From NCBI RefSeq assembly GCF_900100535.1, contig NZ_FNDG01000003.1, forward strand, positions 1 through 64,000: 64,000 nt of DNA, given 5' to 3'. Origin of the DNA: Phytopseudomonas flavescens (lineage in GTDB: Bacteria; Pseudomonadota; Gammaproteobacteria; Pseudomonadales; Pseudomonadaceae). The notes beneath the pieces are model-generated. The model searched no databases and was not told the DNA's origin. It saw only the letters and a list, made by a program, of their open reading frames with translations. A program made the position numbers and the translations under genes. This document shows positions 19,018 through 27,613 of this stretch, in pieces. The first letter of the stretch is position 1, and every line of letters begins with the position of its first letter.

Positions 19018-20235
19018 TCAGTTCATTGCCTCTTCGACGATTTCTATCCAGTGCCGCACCGGCGTGCGGCGTGCCCCATCGAGGTGACTCTGGCAACCGA
19101 TATTGGCGGTGACGATCACCTCCGGCTGGCCGCTTTCCAGGGCGTCGAGGCGGTCATCGCGCAAGCGGGTGGCCAGTGCGGGCTGGGTCAGCGAATAGGT
19201 GCCGGCCGAACCGCAGCATAGATGACCGTCGGCTACCGGTGTCAGCGTGAACCCCAGACGCAGCAGGACGTCATCCACGGCACCACCCAGGCGCTGGGCA
19301 TGTTGCAGCGTGCAAGGGCAGTGAAACGCCACGCGCATCCGCGTGCTGACAGCCAGCAGCGCCAGAGGCTCCTCGCGCAGCACCTCGACCAGATCGCGGG
19401 CCAGCGCACTGACCTGCCGTGCTTTGTCGGCATACTCGGGATCATGCCTGAGCAGACGCCCGTACTCCTTGACGAATGCCCCGCAACCGCTGGCGGTCTG
19501 CACGATGGCTTCGACGCCCTGGTCGATGGCTGGCCACCAGGCATCGATATTCGCACGGGCGCGCTGCAGCCCCCGCTCCTGGGCATCCAGGTGATAGTCC
19601 ACGGCGCCGCAGCAGGCCGCCTCGCGGGCCGTCACCACGCTGATGCCCAAGCGATCGAGCACCCGCGCCGCAGCCGCATTGGTATTGGGCGACAAGCCTG
19701 GCTGCACGCAGCCTTCGAGCATCAGCACGCGCCGCGCATGCCGCATCGGCGGACGCGGTCTGGCGGCGCCAGCGCTACGCGGCAGCTTGGCCTCGAGTGC
19801 TGCCGGCAGCAGCCTGCGAAGCATCTGCCCGAGCTGGACCATGGGCGTGAACAGCGCCTCGCGGGTCAGCAGCGCACGCAGGCCGCGACGCAACATGCGC
19901 TGCCCCAATGGGCGTGGCACAGCCACGTCGACCACGGCACGCCCGATATCCAGCAGGTTGTGGTACTGCACCCCGGAGGGGCAGGTGGTTTCGCAATTGC
20001 GACAGGTCAGGCAGCGATCCAGATGCAGCTGGGTCCTGGCGGTGACTTCGCCCCCCTCCAGCACCTGCTTGATCAGGTAGATGCGCCCGCGGGGTCCGTC
20101 CAGTTCGTCGCCCAGCACCTGGTAGGTCGGGCAGGTGGCGTTGCAGAAGCCGCAATGCACGCAGGAACGCAGAATCCGCTCGGCCTCGACGGCGTGCGGC
20201 AGTTGCCTGGTCTGTTCACTCAGATTGGTCCGCAT
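19018..20235 (-). CDS. glcF: Glycolate oxidase iron-sulfur subunit
   Basis: A 405-residue subunit moving electrons from the flavin subunits to the respiratory chain. Two ferredoxin-type 4Fe-4S sites are visible: Cys25/28/31/35 (CVHCGFCNATCP) and Cys75/78/81/85 (CLTCRNCETTCP). Two CCG-type domains follow (EAACCGAVDYH and HLCCGSAGTY). Full length. It lies 3 bases after glcE, so expression is probably coupled. Confidence 0.96.
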   Translation of the reverse strand: MRTNLSEQTRQLPHAVEAERILRSCVHCGFCNATCPTYQVLGDELDGPRGRIYLIKQVLEGGEVTARTQLHLDRCLTCRNCETTCPSGVQYHNLLDIGRAVVDVAVPRPLGQRMLRRGLRALLTREALFTPMVQLGQMLRRLLPAALEAKLPRSAGAARPRPPMRHARRVLMLEGCVQPGLSPNTNAAAARVLDRLGISVVTAREAACCGAVDYHLDAQERGLQRARANIDAWWPAIDQGVEAIVQTASGCGAFVKEYGRLLRHDPEYADKARQVSALARDLVEVLREEPLALLAVSTRMRVAFHCPCTLQHAQRLGGAVDDVLLRLGFTLTPVADGHLCCGSAGTYSLTQPALATRLRDDRLDALESGQPEVIVTANIGCQSHLDGARRTPVRHWIEIVEEAMN

Positions 20236-20238
20236 GCT

Positions 20239-21303
20239 TCATAGCTCCGCATACAGGCGGCCGCGGTTGAAGATCCCCAGCGGATCGAGCTGCGCCTTGA
20301 GCTGACGGTGATAGCGCAGCAAGGGCGCAGCCAGGGGGTGGAATGGCGAATCGCAATGGCCGGCAGTGAAACAACTGGCGTGGCCACCATTGGCGCTGGC
20401 CAGTTGGCGGATCTGCCGGGCGTCTGCGGCGGATTTCAGCCAGCGCTGGGCGCCCCCCCAGTCCAGCAGCTGGGTTCCCGGCAATGCCAGCACCGCGGCG
20501 TTGTTCGGCAACGACAGGCGCCACAACGCTTCGGGGGCGGCGAAGAACGCCAGGCGCTGCTGATTGAGATCATCCCAGTAGCCATCGTCTAGGGCCTCTC
20601 CCCCGAGGCGCTCACGGGCGGCGGTGACCGAGCCTTCGCCGCCCTCCAGGCGCAGGTGCAACTGCCCGTCGTCATGACAGGCGGCGCTCAGCGGCAGTGG
20701 CTGCTGGCCCCACTCGGCCAGCCTGAGCAGGGCCGTCGGGGCATCCATGTGCAGGCTCAGGCTGAGTCGGTGCTGCGGTTTGGGCAGCACTTTCAGGGAC
20801 ACCTCGGTGATCACCCCCAGGCAGCCGAAACTGCCCGCCAGCAGACGTGACAGGTCATACCCGGCGACGTTCTTCATCACCTCGCCGCCAAAGCGCAGGT
20901 GCTTGCCCTGCCCGGTGATCAGCCGGGTACCCAGTACCAGATCACGCACGGCTCCAGCCCAGGGTCGCCGCGGCCCGGAAAGCCCGCTGGCAAGCATGCC
21001 GCCCAGGGTCGCGCCGGCCGCCGCATGGGGTGGTTCGCAGGTGATCATCTGCCCCGCCTCATCCAGCACGGCCTGCAACTCGCTCAGCGGCGTACCGGCA
21101 CGCGCGGTGATCACCAGCTCGGTCGGGTCGTAGCTGACGATGCCACGGTGAATCCGCGTGTCGAGGCGCTCGCCCTCGACTTCGCGACCGAGAAAGGCCT
21201 TGCTGCCGCCGCCTTCGATACGCAGCGGGGTACGCCTGTCGATGGCATTGCGGACCTGATCCAGCAGGACGTCGCTGGCATCCAGCGAACACCGCGCGGC
21301 CAT
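20239..21303 (-). CDS. glcE: Glycolate oxidase FAD-binding subunit
   Basis: A 354-residue flavin subunit of the membrane-associated glycolate oxidase that converts glycolate to glyoxylate. The FAD_binding_4 blocks are seen: TPLRIEGGGSKAFLG, the GTPLSELQAVLDEAGQ stretch, and ATLGGMLASGLSGPRR. The start ATG overlaps the glcD stop by one base (ATGA-type junction). Confidence 0.95.
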   Translation of the reverse strand: MAARCSLDASDVLLDQVRNAIDRRTPLRIEGGGSKAFLGREVEGERLDTRIHRGIVSYDPTELVITARAGTPLSELQAVLDEAGQMITCEPPHAAAGATLGGMLASGLSGPRRPWAGAVRDLVLGTRLITGQGKHLRFGGEVMKNVAGYDLSRLLAGSFGCLGVITEVSLKVLPKPQHRLSLSLHMDAPTALLRLAEWGQQPLPLSAACHDDGQLHLRLEGGEGSVTAARERLGGEALDDGYWDDLNQQRLAFFAAPEALWRLSLPNNAAVLALPGTQLLDWGGAQRWLKSAADARQIRQLASANGGHASCFTAGHCDSPFHPLAAPLLRYHRQLKAQLDPLGIFNRGRLYAEL

Positions 21304-22802
21304 CAGAAGCGCTCCAGTTCAGGGAACGGCAGTTGCCCATGATGCACATGCAACGAACCGAACTCGGCACAGCGCTGCAAAGTGGGAATGTTCTTGCCTG
21401 GATTGAGCAGACCCCGAGGGTCGAAGGCGGCTTTCACGGCATGGAACAGGGTCAGCTCATCGTCGTTGAACTGTGCGCACATCTGGTTGATCTTTTCCCG
21501 ACCCACGCCGTGTTCGCCGGTGATGCTGCCACCGACCTCGACGCACAGTTCGAGAATCCGACTGCCGATGGCCTCGGCACGTTGCAGCTCACCCGGCTGG
21601 TTGGCATCGAAGAGAATCAACGGATGCATATTGCCGTCACCGGCATGGAACACATTGGCGACGCGCAGGCCGTACTCCTCGGACAACCGGGCGATACCCC
21701 TGAGCACTCCCGGCAGTTCCCGCCGCGGAATGGTGCCGTCCATGCAGTAGTAGTCGGGAGAGATACGCCCCACCGCTGGAAAGGCGTTTTTGCGCCCGGC
21801 CCAGAACCTCACTCGCTCGGCCTCGTCACGGGCCTGACGAACCTCGACCGCGCCGGACGCAGCGAGCACCGCGCGTACCCGCTCGCAATCGTCATGCACA
21901 TCGGCTTCGACGCCGTCGAGCTCGCACAGCAGAATGGCCTGCGCCTGAACCGGGTAGCCCGCCTGGATGAAATCCTCCGCCGCGCGGATCGCCAGATTGT
22001 CCATCATCTCCAGGCCACCGGGAATGATCCCCGCGGCGATGATCTCGGCCACCGCGCGCCCGGCCTTCTCCACGGAGTCGAAGCTGGCCAGCAGCACCTT
22101 GGCCACCTGTGGCTTGGGCAGCAGCTTGACCGTCACTTCGGTGACGACCCCGAGCATTCCCTCTGAGCCGGTGAACAGCGCCAGCAGGTCGAAGCCCGGC
22201 GCATCCAGCGCTTCGCTGCCCAGGATCATGCGCTCGCCCTCGACCGTGAGGATTTCCAGCCTGAGCAGGTTATGCACGGTGAGGCCGTACTTCAGGCAGT
22301 GCACGCCACCGGCATTTTCCGCGACATTGCCGCCGATCGAGCAGGCGATCTGCGAAGACGGGTCGGGCGCGTAATACAGGCCGAACGGTGCCGCGGCCTG
22401 GGAGATCGCCAGATTGCGCACGCCCGGCTGCACACGGGCCAGACGTGCCGCCGGATCGATATCGAGAATCCGCTGCAAGCGCGCCATCACCAGCAGGATG
22501 CCCTTCTCCAGCGGCAACGCGCCTCCCGACAGGCCGGTGCCCGCACCACGGGCCACCACCGGCACGCCGAGCCGGTGGCAAAGCTTGAGCAACACCGCGA
22601 CCTGTTCGACATGCTCGGGTAGCACCACCAGCAACGGGGTACTGCGGTAGACCGAGAGGCCGTCGCACTCATAGGGGCTCAGGTCCTCAGCGGCATGCAG
22701 CACCGTCAGCCCGGGCAGCAGCGCCTGCAGTTCAGCCAGCAGGAACGCGCGATCGATGTCAGGCAATGCGCCGTCGACGCATTCGTCATACTCAATGCTC
22801 AT
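21303..22802 (-). CDS. glcD: Glycolate oxidase catalytic FAD subunit
   Basis: A 499-residue D-2-hydroxy-acid dehydrogenase-type flavoprotein. Visible motifs are VVARGAGTGLSGGALP (FAD binding), SSQIACSIGGNVAENAGG, FTGSEGMLGVVTEV and the C-terminal FHAGDGNMHP/GEHGVGREK metal and substrate region. The ATG at 22802 (MSIEYDECVDG) is chosen because it matches the usual GlcD start; the open frame runs 35 codons further into the divergent promoter. First gene of glcDEFG, divergent from its regulator glcC. Confidence 0.96.
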   Translation of the reverse strand: MSIEYDECVDGALPDIDRAFLLAELQALLPGLTVLHAAEDLSPYECDGLSVYRSTPLLVVLPEHVEQVAVLLKLCHRLGVPVVARGAGTGLSGGALPLEKGILLVMARLQRILDIDPAARLARVQPGVRNLAISQAAAPFGLYYAPDPSSQIACSIGGNVAENAGGVHCLKYGLTVHNLLRLEILTVEGERMILGSEALDAPGFDLLALFTGSEGMLGVVTEVTVKLLPKPQVAKVLLASFDSVEKAGRAVAEIIAAGIIPGGLEMMDNLAIRAAEDFIQAGYPVQAQAILLCELDGVEADVHDDCERVRAVLAASGAVEVRQARDEAERVRFWAGRKNAFPAVGRISPDYYCMDGTIPRRELPGVLRGIARLSEEYGLRVANVFHAGDGNMHPLILFDANQPGELQRAEAIGSRILELCVEVGGSITGEHGVGREKINQMCAQFNDDELTLFHAVKAAFDPRGLLNPGKNIPTLQRCAEFGSLHVHHGQLPFPELERF

Positions 22803-22918
22803 GGCAGGATCCATTCGGCCGGTCGTTATTGTTATCGGCGGCCGGTGACTGCGCTGACCGCTCGCCCATGCCTGGGAGGTGTAATCCGATAAAGCCCTGG
22901 CGTCCATCGATTCGCGAG

Positions 22919-22931
22919 CTGGTCATACCAG
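22919..22931. promoter_or_regulatory. Putative GlcC operator palindrome
   Basis: CTGGT-CAT-ACCAG, a perfect 5+5 palindrome with a 3-base centre. It fits the FadR-subfamily consensus (TGGTnnnACCA, as for PdhR and LldR) and lies in the glcD-glcC spacer, 117 bases from glcD and 130 from glcC. Confidence 0.6.
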
Positions 22932-22994
22932 TTTCTGCGCCGTCAGCGTGGTCTCGTGGATCGGCACGCCCCTGGCAATCGATGGCGATGGATC

Positions 22995-23000
22995 TATATT
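22995..23000 (+). promoter_or_regulatory. Candidate -10 (TATATT) for glcC
   Basis: TATATT, with TGGCAA (22973-22978) as a poor -35 sixteen bases upstream, 61 bases before the glcC start. Confidence 0.3.
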
Positions 23001-23060
23001 CACCCTTATCCGGGGTTGCCCCTGAACACCTTGCGCACTCTGCCCGATGAGCCCTCAGCC

Positions 23061-23831
23061 ATGAATCCGCACAGGACGCCAGCACACCCCCAGGTCAGCG
23101 ATGCCGTGGCGCACCGTATCGAATGCCTGATCGTCGACGGGGTACTCAAGGCGGGCCAGCCGCTGCCGTCGGAGCGGCGTCTGTGCGAAAAACTCGGTAT
23201 CTCCCGTTCCGCGCTGCGCGAGGGGCTCAAGGTGCTGCGTGGCCGGGGCATCATCGACACGACACACGGCCGTGATTCGCGGGTGGCGACACTCAGCGTG
23301 CCACGCGACACCAGCCCGCTGATGCACCTGTTCAGTTCGCAACCCCGTACCCTGTTCGACCTCCTGGAAGTACGCGTGCTGCTGGAGTCTGAAGCGGCGC
23401 GCCTGGCAGCCCTGCGCGGCACCGGTGCCGACTTCGTCCTGCTTACCCGTCGTTACCAGGAAATGCTCGCCGTCCATGACCGGGCGGGCATCGATGCGCG
23501 TGAACAGGCAAGCCGCGACCATGCCTTTCACCTGGCCATCTGCGAGGCATCGCACAACCCCGTGCTGCTGCATACCCTGCAATCGCTGACCGATTTGATG
23601 CTTACCAGCGTGTTCGCCTCGGTCAACAACCTCTACCACCGGCCAGCGCAGAAACGCCAGATCGACCGCCAGCATGCGCGCCTCTACGACGCCGTGGTCA
23701 AGCGCCTGCCAGACCAGGCCCAACAGGCTGCCCGCGAGCATATCCAGGGGCTGCGTGACAGTTTCAGGGAGATCGAAGAGCAAGAGCGACGCCTGGTGCG
23801 CGCCACCATGCACCTCGAAGGCCGGGCCTAG
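23061..23831 (+). CDS. glcC: GntR/FadR-family glycolate operon regulator
   Basis: A 256-residue regulator. The N-terminal winged helix (SDAVAHRIECLIVDGVLKAGQPLPSERRLCEKLGISRSALREGLKVLRGRGII) is followed by an all-helical FCD ligand domain from about 85, with the metal/ligand residues expected in DHAFHLAICEASHN and REHIQGL. Known GlcC activates glcDEFG in response to glycolate. The ATG at 23061 (MNPHRTPAHPQ) is chosen because the upstream extension runs through the promoter region. The palindrome at 22919 is its likely site. Confidence 0.93.
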   Translation: MNPHRTPAHPQVSDAVAHRIECLIVDGVLKAGQPLPSERRLCEKLGISRSALREGLKVLRGRGIIDTTHGRDSRVATLSVPRDTSPLMHLFSSQPRTLFDLLEVRVLLESEAARLAALRGTGADFVLLTRRYQEMLAVHDRAGIDAREQASRDHAFHLAICEASHNPVLLHTLQSLTDLMLTSVFASVNNLYHRPAQKRQIDRQHARLYDAVVKRLPDQAQQAAREHIQGLRDSFREIEEQERRLVRATMHLEGRA

Positions 23832-23878
23832 AGTGGCGTGATAGACTCGCCCCTCGCGAACCACCATGACCTGCCGCC

Positions 23879-24430
23879 GTGTCCGACAACCCGCCCTCCC
23901 CGCTCTGGCTGAATGCCGCACGCCTTCCCGCGCTGACGGCCCATGAGCGCGACTGGCTGTGCAACGAGGATTCGCTGACCCGCCGCCTGACCGCACTGTC
24001 CGACGATGACTTCAGCGTGATGCCGTTGTACGAAGGCTGGCAGGCGTTGCGCGGCGACGAGTGCGCCGCCCTGGATGTCGCGCAAGGCAGCCAGGGCTGG
24101 ATACGCGAAGTGTACCTGCGTGGGCGTGCCCAACCCTGGGTATTCGCCCGCAGTGTGGCGGCGCGCAGTGCCCTGGAAAACGCGGCAATGAACCTGCAGC
24201 AGCTGGGCAGCCGCTCGCTGGGCGAGTTGCTGTTCAGTGACCAGGCCTTCGAACGCGGCGCCCTGGACATCTGTCGCTACCCGACCGCCTGGCTGCCCGC
24301 AGAGCGTCGCGACGAGGCCTTGTGGGCGCGCCGCTCGTGCTTTCGTCGCGGCGCTCTGGGGGTACTGGTGGCCGAAGTGTTCCTGCCCGATTTCTGGCGA
24401 GCCGCCGCCGCGCACGCCGGCAAGCCTTAG
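23879..24430 (+). CDS. ubiC: Chorismate pyruvate-lyase
   Basis: A 183-residue enzyme making 4-hydroxybenzoate and pyruvate from chorismate, the first ubiquinone step. Blocks visible: LYEGWQALRGDE, the conserved Arg in WIREVYLRGRAQPWVFARSV, LGELLF, and WARRSCF with the buried product-site residues before VAEVFLPDFW. The start is GTG (VSDNPPSP); no ATG fits. ubiA follows 42 bases after the stop. Confidence 0.93.
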   Translation: MSDNPPSPLWLNAARLPALTAHERDWLCNEDSLTRRLTALSDDDFSVMPLYEGWQALRGDECAALDVAQGSQGWIREVYLRGRAQPWVFARSVAARSALENAAMNLQQLGSRSLGELLFSDQAFERGALDICRYPTAWLPAERRDEALWARRSCFRRGALGVLVAEVFLPDFWRAAAAHAGKP

Positions 24431-24472
24431 CACGACCTCATGAACGGTATGAAATGCCAGGAGACACCTTCG

Positions 24473-25363
24473 ATGTACACCCGCCTGCTGCAATCGCTCG
24501 ACCGCCTGCACCCACGCGCCGGGGACTTCGTGCAGTTGATGCGCCTGGACAGGCCGATCGGCATCTACCTGCTGCTCTGGCCGACGCTGTGGGCGCTGTG
24601 GATCGCCGCGCAAGGTGTACCGAGCCTCAAGAACCTCGCGATCTTCGTGGTCGGAGTGATACTGATGCGCGCGGCGGGCTGCGTGATCAACGACTATGCC
24701 GACCGTCATTTCGACGGTCATGTCAGCCGCACCAAGGCCCGTCCGCTGGCCAGTGGCCGGGTCACCTCCCGCGAAGCGCTGATCCTGTTCGCCGTGCTGA
24801 TCGCCCTGAGTTTCGCCTTGGTGCTGCTGACCAATGCCACCACCGTCTGGCTGTCGTTCGGCGCCCTGGGCGTGGCCGCGCTCTACCCCTTCATGAAGCG
24901 CTACACCTATTACCCCCAGGTGGTGCTGGGCACCGCGTTCTCGTGGGGCATGCCGATGGCCTTCACCGCAGAGACCGGCAGCCTGCCGGTCGCCGCCTGG
25001 CTGCTGCTGCTCGCCAACGTGATCTGGACGATCGCTTACGATACCTACTACGCCATGGCCGACCGTGAAGACGACCTGAAGATCGGCGTGAAATCCACGG
25101 CGATCCTGTTCGGCGATGCCGATCGGCAGATCATCCTGGTGCTGCAGGGGCTGGCGCTGCTGTGCCTGGCGCTGGCCGGCGCACGCTTCGAACTGGGCCT
25201 GTGTTTCTACCTCGGGCTGCTGGTCGCCGCCGCCTGCTTCGCCTGGGAATATCACCTGACCCGCCGGCGTGAACCGCTGGTCTGCTTCCAGGCGTTCCTG
25301 CACAACCACTGGGCCGGCCTGGCGATATTCATCGGCATCGTGCTCGATTACGCACTGCGCTAG
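24473..25363 (+). CDS. ubiA: 4-hydroxybenzoate polyprenyltransferase
   Basis: A 296-residue integral membrane prenyltransferase attaching the polyprenyl tail to 4-hydroxybenzoate. The two Asp-rich motifs for the Mg-diphosphate are present: NDYADRHFD (NDxxDxxxD) near 70 and DREDD in [17 protein letters not shown] near 190. About eight hydrophobic helices are visible. The ATG at 24473 ([25 protein letters not shown]) has AGGAG about 9 bases upstream and gives the usual length; an in-frame ATG at 24440 adds 11 residues. Confidence 0.94.
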   Translation: MYTRLLQSLDRLHPRAGDFVQLMRLDRPIGIYLLLWPTLWALWIAAQGVPSLKNLAIFVVGVILMRAAGCVINDYADRHFDGHVSRTKARPLASGRVTSREALILFAVLIALSFALVLLTNATTVWLSFGALGVAALYPFMKRYTYYPQVVLGTAFSWGMPMAFTAETGSLPVAAWLLLLANVIWTIAYDTYYAMADREDDLKIGVKSTAILFGDADRQIILVLQGLALLCLALAGARFELGLCFYLGLLVAAACFAWEYHLTRRREPLVCFQAFLHNHWAGLAIFIGIVLDYALR

Positions 25364-25404
25364 GAGCTTGCGTAGAACACACCGCGCTTCGCTTTGCCGC
25401 ACGG

Positions 25405-25422
25405 CTGTCATATCGCTGCAAT
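25405..25422 (+). promoter_or_regulatory. Pho box upstream of phoB
   Basis: CTGTCAT-ATCG-CTGCAAT: two 7-base half-sites 11 bases apart, the first perfect and the second 5 of 7 to CTGTCAT. A TATCTA -10-like element lies about 8 bases downstream (25431-25436). This is the expected layout for PhoB self-activation under phosphate starvation. Confidence 0.75.
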
Positions 25423-25475
25423 AATTCCGTTATCTAATGCGCCGCATGACAGTTGAATGAACCGAGGCCCGATCC

Positions 25476-26165
25476 ATGGTTGGCAAGAACATCCTGATCG
25501 TCGACGATGAAGCGCCGATCCGCGAAATGATCGTGGTGGCGCTGGAAATGGCTGGCTACGACTGCCTGGAGGCGGAGAATACCGGGCAGGCCCACGCCAT
25601 CATCGTCGACCGCAAGCCCGATCTGATCCTCCTCGACTGGATGCTCCCGGGCACTTCCGGCATCGAGCTGGCACGGCGTCTCAAGCGCGACGAGCTGACC
25701 GGCGATATCCCGATCATCATGCTCACCGCCAAAGGCGAAGAGGACAACAAGATCCAGGGCCTGGAGGTCGGTGCCGATGACTACATCACCAAGCCCTTCT
25801 CGCCCCGCGAACTGGTCGCCCGCCTGAAAGCGGTGTTGCGGCGCGCCGGCCCCAGCGACAGCGAGGGGCCGATCGAAGTGGGCGGGCTGCTGCTCGACCC
25901 GATCAGCCATCGCGTGACCATCGACGGCAAACCGGCGGAAATGGGCCCTACCGAATACCGCCTGCTGCAGTTCTTCATGACGCATCAGGAGCGCGCGTAC
26001 ACGCGTGGCCAGTTGCTCGACCAGGTATGGGGCGGCAACGTCTACGTCGAAGAGCGGACCGTCGACGTGCACATCCGCCGTCTGCGCAAGGCACTCGGCG
26101 AAGCCTACGAAAATCTGGTGCAGACAGTGCGTGGCACCGGCTACCGTTTTTCCACCAAAGGCTGA
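25476..26165 (+). CDS. phoB: Phosphate regulon response regulator PhoB
   Basis: A 229-residue OmpR-type regulator. The receiver domain has acidic residues Asp10-Asp11, phospho-acceptor Asp54 ([10 protein letters not shown]) and Lys106 (DYITKPFSP). The C-terminal winged helix has [18 protein letters not shown] and [15 protein letters not shown]. It activates phosphate scavenging genes. A Pho box lies about 55 bases upstream, and phoR begins 52 bases downstream. Confidence 0.97.
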   Translation: MVGKNILIVDDEAPIREMIVVALEMAGYDCLEAENTGQAHAIIVDRKPDLILLDWMLPGTSGIELARRLKRDELTGDIPIIMLTAKGEEDNKIQGLEVGADDYITKPFSPRELVARLKAVLRRAGPSDSEGPIEVGGLLLDPISHRVTIDGKPAEMGPTEYRLLQFFMTHQERAYTRGQLLDQVWGGNVYVEERTVDVHIRRLRKALGEAYENLVQTVRGTGYRFSTKG

Positions 26166-26217
26166 CCGACAGCCTGGAGCGCAACATGACAGGGACAGGC
26201 TGGCGGATGGGAACAAC

Positions 26218-27525
26218 GTGACGAGCCAATGGCGCGGCGCAATCACCCGCCGCTTGCTGCTACTGGTCGCAGCCTGCCTGGTACTGGGGGTGATCACCGG
26301 GGAATATGCCTGGGCGCTGGCGCTGGGGCTGGCCATCCACCTGGCCTGGACGCTCAGCCAGTTGCTGCGCCTGCACGCCTGGCTCAGGGATCACCAGCCC
26401 GACGAACCGCCACCCGACGGCTACGGCCTGTGGGGCGAGGTATTCGACAGCATCTACCACCTGCAGCGCCGCAACCAGCGTGCCCGTGGCCGCCTGCAGG
26501 CAGTGATCGACCGGGTTCAGGAGTCCACTGCGGCCCTGCGCGATGCGGTCATCATGCTCGACAGCCAGGGCAACCTGGAATGGTGGAACAAGGCATCGGA
26601 AACCCTGCTGGGCCTGAAAACCCCGCAAGACAGCGGCCAGTCCATCACCAACCTGGTACGTGACCCGCGCTTCAAGGAGTATTTCGAGCGCGGCAATTAC
26701 CTCGAACCCCTCGAACTGCCCTCACCGGTCAATCCACGCCGGCAACTGCAACTGAACATCACCCGCTATGGCAACCAGGAACACCTGATGCTGGTCCGCG
26801 ACGTGACCCGCCTGCACCAGCTGGAACAGATGCGCAAGGATTTCGTCGCCAACGTGTCCCATGAGCTGCGCACGCCGCTCACGGTGATTTCCGGCTACGT
26901 GGAAACCCTGCAGGACAACGTCGACGAAATCAATCCGCGCTGGCGGCGAGCCCTGCAGCAGATGCAGCAGCAGGGCTCGCGCATGCAATGCCTGCTCAAC
27001 GACCTGTTGCTGCTGGCCAAGCTGGAAGCCACCGACTATCCATCCGACAATCAGCCCGTACCGGTCGAACAGTTGCTGCGCTCGATCAAGACCGATGCCC
27101 TGGCGCTTTCCGCCGAGCGCAATCACCGCATCAGCCTGGAAGCCGACGCCGATCTACGGCTCAAGGGCAGCGAGTCGGAACTGCGCAGCGCCTTTTCCAA
27201 TCTGGTATTCAATGCGGTCAAGTACACACCGGCCGATGGTGAAATCCGCATCCGCTGGTGGCAGGACGAACAGGGCGCCCACCTGTCGGTGCAGGACACC
27301 GGGCCGGGTATCGAGGCCAAGCACCTGCCGCGCCTGACCGAGCGCTTCTACCGGGTGGACTCGAGCCGTGCCAGCAACACCGGCGGTACCGGGCTGGGGC
27401 TGGCCATCGTCAAGCACGTGCTGCTGCGCCACCGGGGCCAGCTGGCCATCACCAGCGTGGTCGGCAGGGGCAGCCTGTTCACCTGTCATTTCCCGACAAC
27501 CCAGATAGCGCAGCGCGACCGCTGA
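26218..27525 (+). CDS. phoR: Phosphate sensor histidine kinase PhoR
   Basis: A 435-residue membrane kinase with one hydrophobic hairpin at about 11-45 and little periplasmic sequence, then a PAS domain (about 95-200, AVIMLDSQGNLEWWNKASETLLG). The HisKA box carries His215 (NVSHELRTPL). The HATPase domain has an N box (FNAVKYTP), G1 (VQDTGPGIE) and G2 (GTGLGLAI). The start is the GTG at 26218; no ATG occurs in frame between the phoB end and this codon. Sensing in this family works through the Pst/PhoU complex, which is not in the window. Confidence 0.95.
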   Translation: MTSQWRGAITRRLLLLVAACLVLGVITGEYAWALALGLAIHLAWTLSQLLRLHAWLRDHQPDEPPPDGYGLWGEVFDSIYHLQRRNQRARGRLQAVIDRVQESTAALRDAVIMLDSQGNLEWWNKASETLLGLKTPQDSGQSITNLVRDPRFKEYFERGNYLEPLELPSPVNPRRQLQLNITRYGNQEHLMLVRDVTRLHQLEQMRKDFVANVSHELRTPLTVISGYVETLQDNVDEINPRWRRALQQMQQQGSRMQCLLNDLLLLAKLEATDYPSDNQPVPVEQLLRSIKTDALALSAERNHRISLEADADLRLKGSESELRSAFSNLVFNAVKYTPADGEIRIRWWQDEQGAHLSVQDTGPGIEAKHLPRLTERFYRVDSSRASNTGGTGLGLAIVKHVLLRHRGQLAITSVVGRGSLFTCHFPTTQIAQRDR

Positions 27526-27533
27526 GCACTTTA

Positions 27534-27548
27534 GGGGTCGTTGACCCC
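27534..27548 (+). terminator. Short hairpin after phoR
   Basis: GGGGTC-GTT-GACCCC starts 8 bases after the phoR stop. The stem is 6 bp with no T run, so it is at best a weak terminator. Confidence 0.35.
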
Positions 27549-27613
27549 GGCCCTATTGCAAAGCACTGCCCCAGGCCCCACCCTTTAGCAATATCCGGTC
27601 ACACGAATGCCCC

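Noticed and set aside
26005..26217. Extension of phoR upstream into phoB
   Set aside because: The open frame continues inside phoB but has no start codon near the PhoR membrane hairpin; the GTG at 26218 gives a normal PhoR.
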